A model generated the notes under the pieces. That model worked only from the letters and a program-made list of their open reading frames with translations, ran no database searches and was not told the DNA's origin. This document shows, piece after piece, positions 32,410 through 41,866 of a stretch of 64,000 nucleotides of DNA. The number at the start of each line of letters is the position of its first letter. Within the stretch, counting starts at the first letter, position 1. The DNA comes from Mycobacterium numidiamassiliense (GTDB lineage: Bacteria > Actinomycetota > Actinomycetes > Mycobacteriales > Mycobacteriaceae). The stretch is from assembly GCF_900157365.1 (NCBI RefSeq), contig NZ_FUEZ01000004.1:4246966-4310965 (forward strand), in the 5' to 3' direction. The translations under genes were made by a program, and so were the position numbers.

Positions 32410-35400
32410 TCAGGCACCCGGCAACCTGGTAATCCAGGCCCGGGAGTCTGGGGGGTCGATTACATCGTCGAGCTCGAATGTGGTTGCGGCGCGTAGCGCC
32501 TTGCCATGCTGATAGGCCGCCGCCACCAGTCGATCGAATAGCTCTTGGCGCTCTATCGGATCCGCGGCCGCGGCCAGCTCCTTGCTGAAGCCAAGTCGCA
32601 CAGCGCCTTCCAGGCCCATACCGCCGATTTCCCCGGTCGGCCACGCGACGGTGAATTGCGGCGCGTGGAAAGAACCTCCGGCCATCGCCATCGCGCCCAG
32701 CCCGTAGGCCTTGCGCAGGATGATCATTCCCAACGGCACCGTCAGCCGCGCCCCCAGCACGAACAAGCGGCCGAACCGGCGCACGGCCGCCTCTTTTTCG
32801 GTTTCCGGCCCGACCATGAACCCGGGGGTGTCGCACAGCGAGATCACCGGCAACCTGAACGATTCGCACAGCGCCAGGAAGTCGCCGGCCTTATCGGCCG
32901 CTTCGGCATCGATCGCACCGCCCAGATGGTGACTGCTGTTGGCCAACAAACCATATGGGACGCCTTCGACGCGAACGAGTGCGGTGACGATGCCCACCCC
33001 GTAGTCGGCCCGTAGTTCCAGGACGGAGCCGACGTCGACGATCGACTCGATGGCGCGATGCACATCGTAGGCGCGCAACCGATTCTGCGGCACCACATGC
33101 CGGGCCAGTCGCGGGTCCGGTGCCACCCAATCGCCGCTGCCGCCTTGGAAGTACGACAGATACTTTTTGGCCAGTGCCACCGCGTGTGCTTCGTCGCGGG
33201 CGACCAGGCTCACCACCCCGTTGCGCCGCTGCACGTCGATCGGGCCGATCGCTTCCGGTGGGTAGACGCCGAGGCCGCCGCCCTCGATCATGGCCGGCCC
33301 GCCCATCCCGATGTTGGCGTCGGGGGTCGCGATGATCACGTCGCACACCCCGGCCAACGCGGCGTTGCCGGCGAAGCAACGCCCGGACACGATCGACACC
33401 AGCGGCACCCGGCCGCTCAACCCGGCCAGCACCCGGAAGGTCGGCACGTCGAGCCCGGCGGCCCCGCCGACGTCGGTGTCGCCCGGCCGTCCCCCGCCGC
33501 CCTCGGCAAACAACACCACCGGCAGCCGTTTCCGGGTAGCCAACTCGAAGACGCGGTCGGTCTTGGCATGGTTACGCATGCCCTGCGTCCCGGCCAGCAC
33601 GGTGTAGTCGTAGGACACCACCACCGCCTCGGCGGCCGCGCGCCCGAATCGGTCCGCGCCGATGGTTGCCAGGCCGGCGACCAGGCCGTCGGCCGGGGTG
33701 TTGACGATCAGATCCTCCTCGGAACGGCGACTCCGTTGCGCCGCAATGGCCAGCGCGCCGTATTCGACGAAGCTGCCGGCGTCGACCAGATCGGCGATGT
33801 TCTCCCGGGCGGTGCGGCGGCCCCGGTCGTGCCGCTTGGCGACCACGGCAGTACGACCCTCATCGCGGGTCAGCAGATGACGGTGGGCGACTTCGTCGAC
33901 GTCGGGGCGTGAGCTATCGAGATCGACTGCGGCGGTGGATGATTCGCCGCCCGAGCCGGCGCCCGTGCGGATGAAGACGACCAGCGGGTCGCCGGTGCCG
34001 ACGACCTGGCCGGCCGTCACCAGGCTGCGCACCGTGCGCAGTGCGTCCGGCGCGACGAGCACGTGCTCCATCTTCATCGCCTCGAGGACGACCAGTTGGC
34101 TGCCCGAGCTGAATTCGGCTCCGGCGGCAGCCACCTCGAGCACGGTCCCGGCCAACTGGGCGCGCAACACCTCTTCGCCCGGGTAAAGCTCGACGGGGGC
34201 GATTCGCGCGTCGGTTTGCTGCGACAGCGCGGCGTCGGCGAACTCGGGAAGTTTTTCGTCGAGATAACTCGTCGTCACCCAGCCTGACTGCAACGCGTTG
34301 TCGGACAGCAACTCTCGCAACACAGCGATGTTGGTGCGCACACCGTCGATACTGAATTCGGCCAGGGCGGTCCGGCTCTTGCGTAGCGCCGCCGAAAACG
34401 ACGTCCCGTGCACGTGGGTGACGACCTTGGCCAGCAGCGAGTCATATCGCGCGCCGACGACCAGACCGGGCCTGCCGTAGGTGTCGACGCGCACTCCGGG
34501 ACCGCTCGGCGGCGAGAACACCGTCATGGTGCCCGCGGTCGGGACAACCGATCCGTCGGCGGTGTAAGTCTCCGCGTTGACCCGGGCCTGAATCGCGATG
34601 CCCCGCCTCGCGGCGGGCTCACCGATCACTTCATCGCCGTCGGAGGCAATTCCGGCCGGCAGCCCCAGCTGGTAGTAGGACGCGCCACCGGCGACGGCGA
34701 GCTGTGCGGCCACCAGATCGACACCGGTGACCTCCTCGGTGATGGTGTGTTCGACTTGGATTCGCGGATTGACCTCGAGGAAGGCGTAGGTTTCGCCGGC
34801 AACCAGAAACTCGACGGTGGCCAACCCCCGCAGACCGGCCCTGGCACACAGCCGGGCCGCGGCCTGATGCAGCTCGCGGCGCAGCATGTCCGAAAGACCT
34901 TGCGCGGGCGCGATTTCGACGATCTTCTGGTGGCGCCGCTGCACGCTGCAGTCACGGTCGCCGAGCGCGAGCGCATGCGTACTGGGGCCGGCCGGCGCGG
35001 CGATGATCTGCACCTCGATGTGGCGTGCATCGTCGAGCACCGCCTCGGCGAACAGCGCCGCATCGCCGAAACCAAGTTTGGCCTCGGCGGCGCACTGGCT
35101 ATAGGCGTTGTCGATCTGGTCGGCGCTGTGGACCCTTCGCATCCCGCGGCCGCCGCCACCGGCCAGCGCCTTGATCATGATGGCGCCGTCGTGCGCGGCG
35201 AAGAACGCGTGGATGTCGGCAACGCTGCTCGGTCCTTCGGTCGCCGGCAGCACCGGCACGCCAGCGCCTGTCGCCGCGGCGCGGGCCGCCGACTTGTTGC
35301 CGACCAGCTCGAGCACCCTGGCGTCGGGCCCGACGAACACGTGCCCGCTCGCGGTGCAGGCGCGGGCGAATTCGGCGTTCTCGGAAAGGAAGCCGTATCC

Positions 35401-35637
35401 CGGATGAATCATCTGGGCGCCCGTGTCTTTGGCTGCCGCCAGCATCGCGTGCTGATCCAGGTAGGCCTCTGGCCCGCTGCCCGGCAGCCCGATCGCTTCG
35501 TCGGCCGCATGCACGTGCGGGCTCTCGGCGTCGTCTTCGGCGTAGACCGCGACGGTCGTCATGCCCAGTTCGGTTGCGGTGCGGATGATCCGAAGCGCGA
35601 TCTCTCCGCGGTTGGCGATCAGCACGGTCGTGTTCAT
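32410..35637 (-). CDS. single-chain long-chain acyl-CoA carboxylase
   Basis: A 1075-aa biotin enzyme containing all three activities of an acyl-CoA carboxylase in one chain. Biotin carboxylase spans about 1-450 (ATP-grasp loop GGGGRGM at 161-167), biotin carrier about 490-560 (EAMKMEH, biotinyl Lys522) and carboxyltransferase about 575-1075. This matches the LCC holoenzyme described from M. avium subsp. paratuberculosis, which carboxylates acyl-CoAs over a wide chain-length range. M. tuberculosis instead uses separate AccA and AccD chains. The ATG at 35637 overlaps the stop of the acyl-CoA ligase gene, so substrate activation and carboxylation are encoded together. Confidence 0.9.
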   Translation of the reverse strand: MNTTVLIANRGEIALRIIRTATELGMTTVAVYAEDDAESPHVHAADEAIGLPGSGPEAYLDQHAMLAAAKDTGAQMIHPGYGFLSENAEFARACTASGHVFVGPDARVLELVGNKSAARAAATGAGVPVLPATEGPSSVADIHAFFAAHDGAIMIKALAGGGGRGMRRVHSADQIDNAYSQCAAEAKLGFGDAALFAEAVLDDARHIEVQIIAAPAGPSTHALALGDRDCSVQRRHQKIVEIAPAQGLSDMLRRELHQAAARLCARAGLRGLATVEFLVAGETYAFLEVNPRIQVEHTITEEVTGVDLVAAQLAVAGGASYYQLGLPAGIASDGDEVIGEPAARRGIAIQARVNAETYTADGSVVPTAGTMTVFSPPSGPGVRVDTYGRPGLVVGARYDSLLAKVVTHVHGTSFSAALRKSRTALAEFSIDGVRTNIAVLRELLSDNALQSGWVTTSYLDEKLPEFADAALSQQTDARIAPVELYPGEEVLRAQLAGTVLEVAAAGAEFSSGSQLVVLEAMKMEHVLVAPDALRTVRSLVTAGQVVGTGDPLVVFIRTGAGSGGESSTAAVDLDSSRPDVDEVAHRHLLTRDEGRTAVVAKRHDRGRRTARENIADLVDAGSFVEYGALAIAAQRSRRSEEDLIVNTPADGLVAGLATIGADRFGRAAAEAVVVSYDYTVLAGTQGMRNHAKTDRVFELATRKRLPVVLFAEGGGGRPGDTDVGGAAGLDVPTFRVLAGLSGRVPLVSIVSGRCFAGNAALAGVCDVIIATPDANIGMGGPAMIEGGGLGVYPPEAIGPIDVQRRNGVVSLVARDEAHAVALAKKYLSYFQGGSGDWVAPDPRLARHVVPQNRLRAYDVHRAIESIVDVGSVLELRADYGVGIVTALVRVEGVPYGLLANSSHHLGGAIDAEAADKAGDFLALCESFRLPVISLCDTPGFMVGPETEKEAAVRRFGRLFVLGARLTVPLGMIILRKAYGLGAMAMAGGSFHAPQFTVAWPTGEIGGMGLEGAVRLGFSKELAAAADPIERQELFDRLVAAAYQHGKALRAATTFELDDVIDPPDSRAWITRLPGA

Positions 35638-37166
35638 CGCAGCGGGTCGCCCCACTGCACTTGTTCGCGGAGCTTGGCCTTGAGCAGCTTTCCACCGGCG
35701 TTGCGCGGCAACGCATCTGCTACCACCGTGACGTATTGCGGAATTTTGAAGTCGGCGAGCGCCCGGCCGCAGTGCTCGAGGACGGCGGCCACATCGATCT
35801 GCTCCTGGCCCCCGAACAACACCGCTCCGACCTTTTCTCCCATGACATCGTCGGGGACCGCGAGCACGCAGGCATCCGCCACATGGGGCGCCGCCAGCAG
35901 TGCGGCTTCCACCTCGACGCTGGAGACGTTCTCGCCACCGCGGTTGATGATGTCCTTGAGCCGGTCGACAATGTGCACTCGGCCCTCGGCGTCGACCCGG
36001 ACCACGTCTCCGGTATGCAGCCAGCCGTCCACGATGGTGGCCTCGGACGCCTCCGGCCGGTTCCAGTATCCGACAGTGATATTGGCTCCGCGCACCACCA
36101 ACTCGCCGATGGCGGGATCGTCGCCACTGGGCAGCACCCCGAGATCGACCGACGGGACCGCGTAGCCCACCGAGTCGGCATGTGCGACGGCGTCCGCGTC
36201 GGGCAGCACGGTCATCAGCGATGCAGACTCGGTCATGCCGTAGCCGTTGAACACCGTGGCCTGCGGAAAGGCTTCTTTCACCGACCGCACCAGCGTCGGG
36301 GCGATGGGCGCGCCGCCATAGCCCACCCAGCGGACCCCAGACGCATCCGTGCTCGCAAAGTCCTTGTGCCGCAGCAATAGCGCGTAGACCGCAGGAACCG
36401 TCACCATCAGCGAAATGCGTTCGGCGGTCAACGTGGCGATCAGGTCATCGAGGTTCAGTGCCGGCATGATCACCGATGCCCCACCGAGCCGGATGGCCGC
36501 CAAAAACTGTGAGTTGCAGCCGGTCACGTGAAACAGCGGCACCGAGATCAGCGTGCGCAGTCCCGCACCGACATCCCGGGGCAACCCCATGCACCGAAGC
36601 CCATTCTCGGTGTTGGTCACGAAGGCCTCGTGGGTCGTCGGCACACCCTTGGGGTGGCCGGTCGTCCCCGAGGTGTAGAACAGTGCGGCGGTGTCGGTCC
36701 GCTCGAGCCGCTCGGTCACGTACGGCTGCCCGTCGGGCAGTGCTGCGCCGGGGGCCAGATCGACGCGTGCGCCCGCATCGGACAGCACGAAGTCGACCTC
36801 GGGCTGGGTCGAGCGCGTGTTGACCGCGACCGCAACACCGCCGGCCATCACCGTGCCCCAGAAGGCCAACACCCAGTCGATGCCCGCGGGATGGCGCACC
36901 GCGACGCGGTCACCAACGCTCAGACCGGCCGCGCGCAGCCCACCGGCGACCCGAGACGCGCGGTCCCATAGCTGGCGGTAGGTCAGACGGTCGCCACCGA
37001 CTTCGACCACGGCCTCACTGTCGGGCCGGGCATCGACCTGCTCGGCCAGCATGTCGACCAGGGTGGCCGGCACCTGGTCATAGCGCGGGATCCCATGGCG
37101 ATCGCGGGACACCCCCGTCGTCGGAAACGGGTTGTGGCCGCGCGGGATCGTGGCCACCAGGGTCAT
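35634..37166 (-). CDS. acyl-CoA synthetase (FadD type)
   Basis: A 510-aa ANL-superfamily ligase. The P-loop YTSGTTGHPKG is at about residue 164, the A5 motif is in FNGYGMTESAS, the hinge is in DRLKDIINRGGENV, and the catalytic Lys is in PRNAGGKLLKAKL near the C-terminus. It activates a carboxylic acid to acyl-AMP and then acyl-CoA. Its stop overlaps the start of the single-chain carboxylase. This suggests that it supplies the acyl-CoA which that enzyme carboxylates. Chain length cannot be read from the sequence. Confidence 0.87.
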   Translation of the reverse strand: MTLVATIPRGHNPFPTTGVSRDRHGIPRYDQVPATLVDMLAEQVDARPDSEAVVEVGGDRLTYRQLWDRASRVAGGLRAAGLSVGDRVAVRHPAGIDWVLAFWGTVMAGGVAVAVNTRSTQPEVDFVLSDAGARVDLAPGAALPDGQPYVTERLERTDTAALFYTSGTTGHPKGVPTTHEAFVTNTENGLRCMGLPRDVGAGLRTLISVPLFHVTGCNSQFLAAIRLGGASVIMPALNLDDLIATLTAERISLMVTVPAVYALLLRHKDFASTDASGVRWVGYGGAPIAPTLVRSVKEAFPQATVFNGYGMTESASLMTVLPDADAVAHADSVGYAVPSVDLGVLPSGDDPAIGELVVRGANITVGYWNRPEASEATIVDGWLHTGDVVRVDAEGRVHIVDRLKDIINRGGENVSSVEVEAALLAAPHVADACVLAVPDDVMGEKVGAVLFGGQEQIDVAAVLEHCGRALADFKIPQYVTVVADALPRNAGGKLLKAKLREQVQWGDPLR

Positions 37167-37223
37167 GCCCCGTTACTTCCCGTCACCCCATCAGCGTGCA
37201 CCCACAAACCGTAGGGCAACCGG

Positions 37224-37625
37224 TCAGGTCAGCGCGAACTTGACGTAGCTGTCCACGTGCGATGCGTGCAAGATCCAGCGCCACCACGGCGAAAGCTGTG
37301 GTTCGGCGGTAGCCGCGTCGATAATTTCCGGCTGTCCGACGCTGTAAGTGCGCCCTTTGTCCGTGATCGTCGCGGATCCGGCGGCGAGGACATTGCGTAA
37401 CCAGTCGACGCCGGTGCCGTACGGCAGTCCAACCAAGATTCCATCGCCGACCCTGAGCGCCACGACTGGGGTCCGGTACCGTTTTCCCGACGTGCGGCCG
37501 GTGTGCTCGATTACCGCCGCATACCAAAAACGATGGCCCGCGAAAGCTATCTCGGCCGGGTTGGTCACGTGCTTGTTGAGGCTTCGGACCACATCTCGAA
37601 CGCGCGGATTTTTGTAAGTAGGCAT
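37224..37625 (-). CDS. F420-dependent nitroreductase-family (Ddn-like) protein
   Basis: A 133-aa protein of the deazaflavin-dependent nitroreductase/DUF385 family, split-barrel fold. The conserved block HTGRTSGKRYRTPV at residues 41-54 binds the F420 phosphate. GLPYGTGVDWLRNVLAAG and the Trp-rich C-terminus follow. Relatives reduce quinones or nitroimidazole prodrugs with F420H2. The substrate is not known. It is separated from the upstream-facing thioesterase gene by a short divergent gap. Confidence 0.82.
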   Translation of the reverse strand: MPTYKNPRVRDVVRSLNKHVTNPAEIAFAGHRFWYAAVIEHTGRTSGKRYRTPVVALRVGDGILVGLPYGTGVDWLRNVLAAGSATITDKGRTYSVGQPEIIDAATAEPQLSPWWRWILHASHVDSYVKFALT

Positions 37626-37698
37626 GTCTAGCGAGCCTGCTCCGCCACAGCGCGTTCGGCCAGGGACCTTGGTCCCCGGTCGCTGGTATCCGGTGTCC

Positions 37699-37704
37699 TA
37701 TCGT
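37699..37704 (+). promoter_or_regulatory. -10 box TATCGT, leaderless thioesterase
   Basis: TATCGT ends 7 nt before the GTG at 37712, favouring that start over the in-frame GTG at 37703, which the box overlaps. Confidence 0.4.
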
Positions 37705-37711
37705 GATAGCG

Positions 37712-38545
37712 GTGACGATCGAGGATTCCGCCACCATGCCCGAGGCGTTCTTCACCGTGGACGGCGACTCCTATGTTCCCGGCAGGCTGACGCGGGGCCC
37801 GTGGGGCGCGGCGATGGGGGGCCAGATCGTGGGCGGCCTGTTGGGCTGGGGGATAGAGAACTCCGGCGTCGACCCCGACTTTCAGCCGGCTCGTTTCACG
37901 GTCGATCTGTTGCGCCCGGCCCTGATGGAGCCGGTGCAGATTCAGACCTCGGTGCAGCGCGAAGGCCGCCGCATCAAGCTGGTCGACGGCGCGCTGGTGC
38001 AGAAGGGCACGATCGTCGCGCGGGCCAGCGCGCTGTTCCTGCGTCGCGGCGATCACCCCGACGGAGAAGTCTGGTCATCGGCTGCGCGGATGCCGCCGCT
38101 TCCCACATCGTCGGACGGCTTCCCGGCCGACATGCCGTTTCTCATCTGGGGCTACGGGGCCACCCTCGAGGGCAGTCCCGGCATCGCCGCGGGCGAGTGG
38201 GAGCAATCGCACTCACAGAAGTTCGCCTGGGCGCGGCTGTTTCGCCCGATGGTGCACGGCCACCCGCTGACCCCGTTTACCCGACTGGCTTTCGCCGGCG
38301 ATATCACCAGTTCGTTAACTCACTGGGGCACAAGCGGATTGCGCTACATCAATGCCGACTACACCGTCACGGCCAGTCGCATGCCCGACGGTGAATTCAT
38401 CGGCCTGGCCGCCCAGAGCCATTTCGGCACTGCGGGTGTGGCCACCGGAGCCGCGACCCTGTTCGATCGGCACGGCCCGATCGGCACCAGCTCGGCGCTG
38501 GCGCTGGCCCAGCCGGCCGACGCGTTCAAGCCGACCTACGTCTAA
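37712..38545 (+). CDS. acyl-CoA thioesterase, double hot-dog (TesB-like) family
   Basis: A 277-aa protein with two tandem hot-dog domains. The first (about 10-115) contains WGAAMGGQIVGGLLGWGIE and the second (about 150-270) contains the acyl-pocket strand INADYTVTASRMPDGEFIGL. It resembles the thioesterase-like superfamily of TesB and would hydrolyse acyl-CoA to free acid in the cytosol. The start is inferred from the -10 box. The ATG at 37736 is a shorter alternative. It lies near ligase, carboxylase and dehydrogenase genes, which fits a role in CoA-ester turnover. Confidence 0.78.
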   Translation: MTIEDSATMPEAFFTVDGDSYVPGRLTRGPWGAAMGGQIVGGLLGWGIENSGVDPDFQPARFTVDLLRPALMEPVQIQTSVQREGRRIKLVDGALVQKGTIVARASALFLRRGDHPDGEVWSSAARMPPLPTSSDGFPADMPFLIWGYGATLEGSPGIAAGEWEQSHSQKFAWARLFRPMVHGHPLTPFTRLAFAGDITSSLTHWGTSGLRYINADYTVTASRMPDGEFIGLAAQSHFGTAGVATGAATLFDRHGPIGTSSALALAQPADAFKPTYV

Positions 38546-38605
38546 CCGGCGCGATCACCGCGCAGGCCTGGCAATCGCGGGGTTGTCGCCGTCATCCACC
38601 GCGCT

Positions 38606-38611
38606 TAGGCT
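38606..38611 (+). promoter_or_regulatory. -10 box TAGGCT, leaderless monooxygenase gene
   Basis: TAGGCT ends 6 nt before the GTG at 38618. Confidence 0.5.
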
Positions 38612-38617
38612 GTCGCC

Positions 38618-40180
38618 GTGGTCGACGTCGTCATCGCGGGGGCCAGCCCAAATGGGTTGATGCTGGCCTGCGAACTGGGGTTGGCCGGGATTCGGCCGGT
38701 GGTCCTGGATCCGGCATCCGGCCCCAACCCGGCGGCGCGGGTCAACCGCATCGTCGGCCAGGCCGCACGGATCCTGGATCACCGGGATCTGTACAGCGCG
38801 CTCACCGGGACGACGAAACCACCAAAACCCGCTCCGCACTCGGCTTTCGCCGGGTTTCCGTTGGAGCTTGCCGAGGTACCGGACTCTCAATTGTTCGCGA
38901 TCCCCGTACAACAGCGGGGGCTGGTTGAGGTGCTGGTCGAACGGGCCGGCGAATACCAGGCCGATATTCGTTGGGGTCACGCCGTGACCGGTTTCGATCA
39001 GCACGATGAAGGCATCACGGTGCATGTCACCGGCCCGGATGGGCCTTACGACCTGACGGCCAAGTACTTCGTCGGCGCCGATGGCGGTCACAGCAAAACG
39101 CGCCACCTCGCAGGCATCGACTTTCCCGGGATGTCGTCGTATGACCTGGTCGTCCGGATCGGGTTCAATCTGGTGCCACCCGACGAATGGCTTGCCCCGG
39201 CGAGCGGAACGTCCGACGCACCCGGGTCGGATCAGCTCCCACCCCAGCGGTTTCATCGAACTGACCGAGGCGTATTCGCGTTCGGTGCGATGGGCAACCG
39301 CGTGGCGGTGATGACGTACGAACTCGACGTAGCGGCCCAGGAACGGCGCGGCGAGGACACCGTCAACGAGCCACCGATGAGTGTGGCCGAGTTGGAGGCC
39401 AGCGCCAAGCGCGTGCTCGGCAAGGATGTGCCACTGCGGCCCACATCGCCTGACGCGCCAATGGATTTGCGACGGTTCGTCGGCATCAACTCGAGGATCG
39501 CCTCGCGCTATCAGGTCGGCAGGGTGATACTTCTCGGCGATGCCGCGCATGTGCATGCACCTATTGGTGGACCGGGTCTCAATCTGAGTTTGCAGGACGC
39601 GGTGAACCTCGGGTGGAAGCTGGCGGCGGTTTCGCATGGGCACGTCAAGGCCGAACTGCTCGACACCTACGAGACCGAGCGCCGACCCGCCGCCGAGCGG
39701 CTGATCATGCAGAGCAGGTCCCAGCTCGCGCTCTTCCGGCCAGGTCCCGAAGTCACAGCGCTGCGCGAACTCTTCTCCGAGCTGCTCACCGAGCCGCACG
39801 TCGTCCGCCGGCTCAGTGACCTGCTCTCCGGGGCCGACAATCGCTACCCGATGGGCCCCGATATGCACCCGCTCGCGGGGTATTGGGTGCCCGACTTCGC
39901 CTTGGCGGATCGCGGCGGAACACGGCGTATTGCGGAGCTCGCCCGCGACGGGCGTCCATTACTCGTTGATCTCACCGTCGGCGGTGTGGTCGCGGCCGAG
40001 GTAACCAATGTCGCGGGCCAGCTCACCGTCGTGGCCGGACAACCGGTCGGTGACATCGCCGCGACGGCCGTCCTGGTCCGTCCCGATGGTTATGTGGCGT
40101 GGGCGTCTTCGGAGGCCACACCCGAGCCGGACGAATTGCGTGAATTACGCAGCGCGCTCACGCGATGGTTCGGGATTTAG
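38618..40180 (+). CDS. FAD-dependent class A monooxygenase
   Basis: A 520-aa PheA/TfdB-type flavin hydroxylase. The N-terminal dinucleotide motif is GASPNGL rather than the usual GxGxxG, with Ser in place of the second Gly. The DG motif (VGADGGHSKTR) and the GD motif (VILLGDAAHVHAPIGGPG) are intact, followed by NLSLQDAVNLGWKLA. A thioredoxin-like C-terminal domain (about 390-520) is typical of the group. It should hydroxylate an aromatic or polyketide substrate with NAD(P)H and O2. I recognise no counterpart here in M. tuberculosis. It converges with the Rv2771c homologue. Confidence 0.83.
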   Translation: MVDVVIAGASPNGLMLACELGLAGIRPVVLDPASGPNPAARVNRIVGQAARILDHRDLYSALTGTTKPPKPAPHSAFAGFPLELAEVPDSQLFAIPVQQRGLVEVLVERAGEYQADIRWGHAVTGFDQHDEGITVHVTGPDGPYDLTAKYFVGADGGHSKTRHLAGIDFPGMSSYDLVVRIGFNLVPPDEWLAPASGTSDAPGSDQLPPQRFHRTDRGVFAFGAMGNRVAVMTYELDVAAQERRGEDTVNEPPMSVAELEASAKRVLGKDVPLRPTSPDAPMDLRRFVGINSRIASRYQVGRVILLGDAAHVHAPIGGPGLNLSLQDAVNLGWKLAAVSHGHVKAELLDTYETERRPAAERLIMQSRSQLALFRPGPEVTALRELFSELLTEPHVVRRLSDLLSGADNRYPMGPDMHPLAGYWVPDFALADRGGTRRIAELARDGRPLLVDLTVGGVVAAEVTNVAGQLTVVAGQPVGDIAATAVLVRPDGYVAWASSEATPEPDELRELRSALTRWFGI

Positions 40181-40181
40181 G

Positions 40182-40637
40182 TCACTCCATCAACTGGGCG
40201 GCCACCGTCGCGCCGAGGTTCCAGCATGCCTCGACGTCGGCCTTGGTCGGTTTACCCGAAACCACCACGGTATCAACGGCTTTCACCCAGCCCAGTCCCG
40301 TCGTGATCCCGTCGACGCCGCGCTGGGCGCCCTCGGTGCCTTCGTTGCCGTGCAGGTATAGCCCGAACGGTCGCCCGCGCGTGCTGTCGAGCAGCTGGTA
40401 GTACGACTGGTCGAACGCGTGCTTCAAGGCGCCCGAGATGTAGCCGAGGTTCGCCGGTGTGCCGAGGACATAACCGTCGGCCTCCAGCATCTCGACCGGC
40501 GAAACGGTCAGCGCCGCGCGCCGCACCACCTCCACACCCTCGATCTCGGGGTCAGTGGCCCCTGCGACCACCGCCTCAAACATCTCCTGGCAATGCGGCG
40601 ACGGCGTGTGGTGCACGATCAGCAGCGTCTTGGTCAC
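40182..40637 (-). CDS. flavodoxin-fold NAD(P)H oxidoreductase (Rv2771c homologue)
   Basis: A 151-aa flavodoxin/FMN-reductase-like protein nearly identical in plan to Rv2771c. The FMN phosphate loop is near HHTPSPHCQEM at residues 9-19, and YVLGTPANLGYISGALKHAFDQ is the conserved flavin-binding segment. Redox partner is unknown. The GTG at 40637 overlaps the stop of the upstream membrane protein by 4 bp, and that gene overlaps dapB, giving a dapB-Rv2772c-Rv2771c type operon. Confidence 0.87.
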   Translation of the reverse strand: MTKTLLIVHHTPSPHCQEMFEAVVAGATDPEIEGVEVVRRAALTVSPVEMLEADGYVLGTPANLGYISGALKHAFDQSYYQLLDSTRGRPFGLYLHGNEGTEGAQRGVDGITTGLGWVKAVDTVVVSGKPTKADVEACWNLGATVAAQLME

Positions 40638-41098
40638 TGGTCGGCCTGCAGGTCGACTGCGGTTTTCATCGCTTCGCGCGCGCGGCGCCGATCCCCCGCG
40701 TAGTCGTAGGCCCGGGCCAGCCGGTACCACCGCCGCCAGTCGTCCGGTTGGGCCTGGACCTCGGCCCGTACGGTGGCGAACAGGGCGTCGGCCGCGTCCC
40801 GCTCGATGCGGCCGGAGGGCCGGCGCGGGAGCGCGCTGACATCGAGTTCCATGCCGTCTTCGGCGGCCAGCCGGGCCAGCTTCTGGTGGGCGAACCCCGC
40901 TCGCAGGGTGGCGATCATCGCCCACAACCCAATGATCGGCATGATCAGGACGGCCGCCCCGAGCCCGACGGCGGCGACCCGGCCCGAGCCGATCATCCCA
41001 ACCGCTACGCGCCCCAGCAGCACGAAATACACCAGCATCGCCACGCACAAGAACGCGATCAGCAATTGGATGCGCACCGTGCGCGCGATATCACTCAT
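40634..41098 (-). CDS. membrane protein with C-terminal TPR-like helices (Rv2772c homologue)
   Basis: A 154-aa protein with two membrane helices at about residues 9-29 and 40-62. The cytosolic C-terminal part has a helix pair (DDWRRWYRLARAYDYAGDRRRAREAM) that looks like a single TPR unit. Function is unknown. It overlaps dapB at its start (ATGA) and the flavodoxin-fold gene at its end. The same order is found in M. tuberculosis. Confidence 0.82.
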   Translation of the reverse strand: MSDIARTVRIQLLIAFLCVAMLVYFVLLGRVAVGMIGSGRVAAVGLGAAVLIMPIIGLWAMIATLRAGFAHQKLARLAAEDGMELDVSALPRRPSGRIERDAADALFATVRAEVQAQPDDWRRWYRLARAYDYAGDRRRAREAMKTAVDLQADQ

Positions 41099-41832
41099 TG
41101 CAGGTTGAGCAGCGGCTCGATACCGATCGTGAGGCCGGACCGCTCATGGATGTGCCGAATCGCCAACAGCACGCCGGGGACAAACGACGTACGGTCCAGG
41201 CTGTCGTGCCGGATGGTCAGCGTCTCGCCCTCCGTCCCGAACAGGATCTCCTGGTGGGCAACCAATCCGGCCAGCCGCACCGAATGCACCGGGATGCCGT
41301 CGACGTCGGCGCCCCGGGCGCCGGGCAGGCCGGTGCTGGTGGCATCAGGGTTGGGCGGCAAGCCTTTTCGCGCTTCGGCGATCAGCTTGGCGGTGCGCGC
41401 AGCAGTGCCCGACGGGGCGTCGGCCTTATGCGGATGGTGTAGCTCGATCACCTCGACCGAGTCGAAGAAGGGCGCGGCCTGCTTCGCGAAATGCATTGAC
41501 AGCACCGCCCCGATCGCGAAGTTCGGCGCGATCAGCACCGACGTGCCCGCGTTGCCGGCCAGCCACGATTCCACTTGGGCGACCCGATCGGCGGTGAAGC
41601 CGGTCGTGCCCACGACGGCGTGAATTCCGTTGTTGATCAGGAACTCGAGGTTGCCCATCACCACAGCCGGGTGGGTGAAGTCGATGACGGCCTCGGTGTC
41701 GGAGTCGGTCAGCAGGCTCAGCGGATCGCCGGCGTCCACCTCCGCGGACAGGGTCAGATCCTCGGCGGCCTGCACCGCCGCCACCATCGTCGCCCCGACT
41801 TTGCCCTTGGCTCCCAGCACGCCCACTCGCAT
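41095..41832 (-). CDS. dapB: 4-hydroxy-tetrahydrodipicolinate reductase
   Basis: A 245-aa enzyme, the same length as Rv2773c. It reduces the DapA product with NAD(P)H on the way to diaminopimelate for peptidoglycan and lysine. The N-terminal nucleotide loop is VLGAKGKVG, and VGTTGF and APNFAIGAVL follow. The catalytic motif is ELHHPHKADAPSGTA near residue 130. I chose the ATG at 41832 because AGGGTGA lies 6 nt upstream. A GTG three codons earlier lacks such a site. Confidence 0.95.
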   Translation of the reverse strand: MRVGVLGAKGKVGATMVAAVQAAEDLTLSAEVDAGDPLSLLTDSDTEAVIDFTHPAVVMGNLEFLINNGIHAVVGTTGFTADRVAQVESWLAGNAGTSVLIAPNFAIGAVLSMHFAKQAAPFFDSVEVIELHHPHKADAPSGTAARTAKLIAEARKGLPPNPDATSTGLPGARGADVDGIPVHSVRLAGLVAHQEILFGTEGETLTIRHDSLDRTSFVPGVLLAIRHIHERSGLTIGIEPLLNLQ

Positions 41833-41866
41833 GCTGTTCACCCTAGACGGGGCGACCGGGCGTCAA

